64,000 nucleotides of DNA from Rhizobium sp. 16-449-1b. GTDB taxonomy: Bacteria > Pseudomonadota > Alphaproteobacteria > Rhizobiales > Rhizobiaceae. The notes beneath the pieces are model-generated. The model made no database searches. It saw nothing but the letters and a program-made list of their open reading frames with translations, and was not told the DNA's origin. Below, piece after piece: positions 62,228 through 64,000 of the stretch. The first letter of the stretch is position 1, and every line of letters begins with the position of its first letter. Where the stretch lies: contig NZ_JAGHMH010000002.1 in assembly GCF_017741935.1 (NCBI RefSeq), forward strand, positions 62,001 through 126,000, in the 5' to 3' direction. Both the position numbers and the translations under genes were made by a program.

Positions 62228-64000
62228 TCATTTCCTGGCGGAAGACGACCACCAGACGTCGGGAAAACCGGTCGCGTAGGTCGGGTATTCGGCCGGATGG
62301 GTGATCGTGTTCCAGTAGGTGATCGACTGCGTGCCGCGATAAAACAGCGGGATCACATAGTGCCCTGCCATCAGCACCCGGTCGAGCGCCTTGATCGACG
62401 CCACCTGCTCGTCGCGGTTGGGCGCGAAGATCACCATGCGGATCAGCGCGTCCACCGCCGGGTCGGAGATGCCGGCATAGTTGCGCGAGCCCTGCTGGTT
62501 GGCGGAACCAGACCCCCAGTAGTCGGCCTGTTCGTTGCCGGGGTTCATCGTCTGCGCCCAGACGTTCCAGATCATGTCGTAGTCGAAGCTGCGCACGCGG
62601 TTGGTATATTGCGAGGCGTCCACGGTGCGCACCCGCGCATCGATGCCGATCTTCTTGAGATTGTTGGTGTAGGGCACCGCCCAGCGCTCCAGCATCGGGC
62701 TGGAAAGCAAAATCTCGAAGCTCATCGGCTTGCCGGTCTGGGCGTTGACCATGCGGTTGCCCTTGATCTCCCAGCCGGCTTCCTTGAGGAGCTTGATCGC
62801 CGTTCGCAGGTTGTCGCGGCTCTTCTGCGGATCGCCGCCGACAGGATTTGTATAGGCGGTGGTGAAGACTGAAGGCGAAAGCTTGTCCTTGAGCCCGTTC
62901 AGGATCTCCAGTTCGCGCCCCTCAGGCAGGCCGGAGGAGGCGAGCTCGGTGTTCCAGAAATAGCTGTCGATGCGCTTGTAGCTGTTGAAGGCGACGGTGC
63001 GGTTCAGTTCCTCGAAGTCGAAGCCGTAGTTCAGCGCCTCGCGCACCTTCTCGTCCTTGAAGATGTCGCGACGCGTGTTCGGCACCAGCGCCTGCATGAT
63101 GCCGGTGGCGCGCAGCGCATTCGGCACGTCCTCTTTCTTCACGCGGCCTTCCTTGACGGCCGGGAAGTCATAGCCGGTCGCCCAGCGCGCCGCCTGCGTC
63201 TCCTGCCAGTAGTCGCTGTTGCCGGCGCGGAACGCCTCGAACTCGACGTCTCGGTCGCCGTAATAGGTGTAGTTGATCGAGCCGAAATTGTTCTGCCCGA
63301 CATTCACGTTGAGGTCCTTGCCCCAATAGTCATCGCGCAGCTCGTAGCGGATCGTGGCGCCTGCCGCGAAGGCGGCGATCTTGTAGGGGCCCGAGCCCAT
63401 CACAGGTTCCAGCGTGGTCTTGGCGATATCGCGCGGCTTGCCGTCAGGCCCGGTGCCCTCCCACCAGTGCTTCGGCACGACCACGAGCTGCCCCAGAATA
63501 TTGGGCAGTTCCTTGTTGTTCTTCTCGTCGAAGGTGAAGGTCACGTCGCGATCGCCCGATTTCTCGGCCTTCACCACGTGCTTGTAATAGTTGGAAGCGA
63601 GCGGGTTGAGCTCCTTCACCTTGTCGAAGCTGAAGATCACATCCTCTGGCGTGACGGGCTTGCCATCTGCCCACTTTGCTTCGGCGCGCAGCCGGAAGGT
63701 CGCGCTCGACACGTCATCGGGATAGGCGACCCCTTCCGCCAGCAGCCCATACGAGGCGAGCAGCTCGTCGTCGGCCGATTTCATCAACGTCTCGAACGGC
63801 AACGTCAGGCCGACGGCGGCCTCGCCCTTGGAAAGCAGTGGGTTGAACGTGTCGTAGGTGCCCGATGCCGAAAGCCTCAGATTGCCGCCCTTCGGCGCAT
63901 CCGCGTTGACGTAGTCGAAATGCTTGAAACCCGGCTTGTATTTCAGCTCGCCGATGGTGGAGGTCCCGATCCGGAAGACCGGCTCCTGGGCGACGGCCTG
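62228..64000 (-). CDS. yejA: Peptide ABC transporter substrate-binding protein YejA (5' end beyond window)
   Basis: The frame is open from 64000 to the TGA at 62228, giving 590 residues without a start codon in the window. The first visible residues (QEPVFRIGTSTIGELKYKPG, FDYVNADAPKGGNLRLSA) are the beginning of the mature YejA domain, so little more than the signal peptide is missing. SBP family 5 features continue to the end. It binds peptides for the YejBEF importer. Confidence 0.95.
   Translation of the reverse strand, partial: QAVAQEPVFRIGTSTIGELKYKPGFKHFDYVNADAPKGGNLRLSASGTYDTFNPLLSKGEAAVGLTLPFETLMKSADDELLASYGLLAEGVAYPDDVSSATFRLRAEAKWADGKPVTPEDVIFSFDKVKELNPLASNYYKHVVKAEKSGDRDVTFTFDEKNNKELPNILGQLVVVPKHWWEGTGPDGKPRDIAKTTLEPVMGSGPYKIAAFAAGATIRYELRDDYWGKDLNVNVGQNNFGSINYTYYGDRDVEFEAFRAGNSDYWQETQAARWATGYDFPAVKEGRVKKEDVPNALRATGIMQALVPNTRRDIFKDEKVREALNYGFDFEELNRTVAFNSYKRIDSYFWNTELASSGLPEGRELEILNGLKDKLSPSVFTTAYTNPVGGDPQKSRDNLRTAIKLLKEAGWEIKGNRMVNAQTGKPMSFEILLSSPMLERWAVPYTNNLKKIGIDARVRTVDASQYTNRVRSFDYDMIWNVWAQTMNPGNEQADYWGSGSANQQGSRNYAGISDPAVDALIRMVIFAPNRDEQVASIKALDRVLMAGHYVIPLFYRGTQSITYWNTITHPAEYPTYATGFPDVWWSSSARK

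Overview
The window reads as a chromosomal segment of a Rhizobium-type alphaproteobacterium (Rhizobium leguminosarum/etli group is my best guess). Pointers are GC-rich coding sequence with many long antisense shadow frames, a BA14K-family protein, an ECF sigma/NrsF pair, a Tad/Flp (Ctp-type) pilus locus, a BMP-type nucleoside ABC importer beside deo genes, a yejABEF operon, and mosaic palindromic intergenic repeats of the kind known from rhizobia. Species assignment is inference; nothing here is species-diagnostic.

Layout. 1-6.5 kb: end of a sugar isomerase/epimerase-like gene, a Gfo/Idh/MocA oxidoreductase, a glutamine amidotransferase, a SelW-like protein, a BA14K protein, tRNA-Leu(CAG) with promoter and terminator, a RelE/XRE toxin-antitoxin pair, and an ECF sigma factor with its NrsF-type anti-sigma partner. 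6.6-10.8 kb: a small polysaccharide module (Wzz-like co-polymerase, divergent from a secreted GH5 glycanase and a Wzy/ligase-like membrane protein). 11-16.5 kb: purU, a 975-residue kinase/M23-like/PLP-enzyme fusion, and an ArsR/SRPBCC pair divergent from a DHFR-like reductase. 16.9-27.9 kb: a small conserved protein with a strong terminator, then an amide/peptide utilisation region (P1 hydrolase, LysR, peptide-binding protein, two permeases, amidase) followed by NlpC/P60, MarR and leucyl aminopeptidase genes. The binding protein and the permeases are separated by about 800 bp of duplicated palindromic repeats.

28.1-40.7 kb: Tad/Flp pilus region. TadD and a LysE exporter come first; then pilA-cpaA and cpaBCDE-tadABC on the minus strand; then a stand-alone secretin N-domain protein and two TadE-like pseudopilins on the plus strand. 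TTAA-N7-TTA(A/R)-type sites resembling CtrA boxes lie in front of several of these units and of the polysaccharide module. 40.7-52.4 kb: nucleoside uptake and salvage. Plus strand deoB-add-upp faces minus strand BMP binding protein, ABC ATPase, two permeases, cdd, purine nucleoside phosphorylase, deoC and deoA. Together they import nucleosides, deaminate them, split off (deoxy)ribose-1-phosphate and feed the sugar to glycolysis. A perfect 12-bp inverted repeat lies upstream of the binding protein.

52.7-64 kb: a small membrane protein, tRNA-Ser(GGA), an L,D-transpeptidase lipoprotein, pncB, a small membrane protein, a hydroxyacid dehydrogenase, and the yejA-B-E-F peptide importer. A PIN-domain toxin-antitoxin pair sits between yejE and yejF. 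yejA runs off the window end.

No rRNA, CRISPR array, transposase or prophage gene was seen. The most unusual items are the three-domain fusion at 12-15 kb, the toxin-antitoxin pair stitched into the yej operon, the shared CtrA-like motif, the repeat array inside the peptide transporter operon, and the PCP/GH5/Wzy module.
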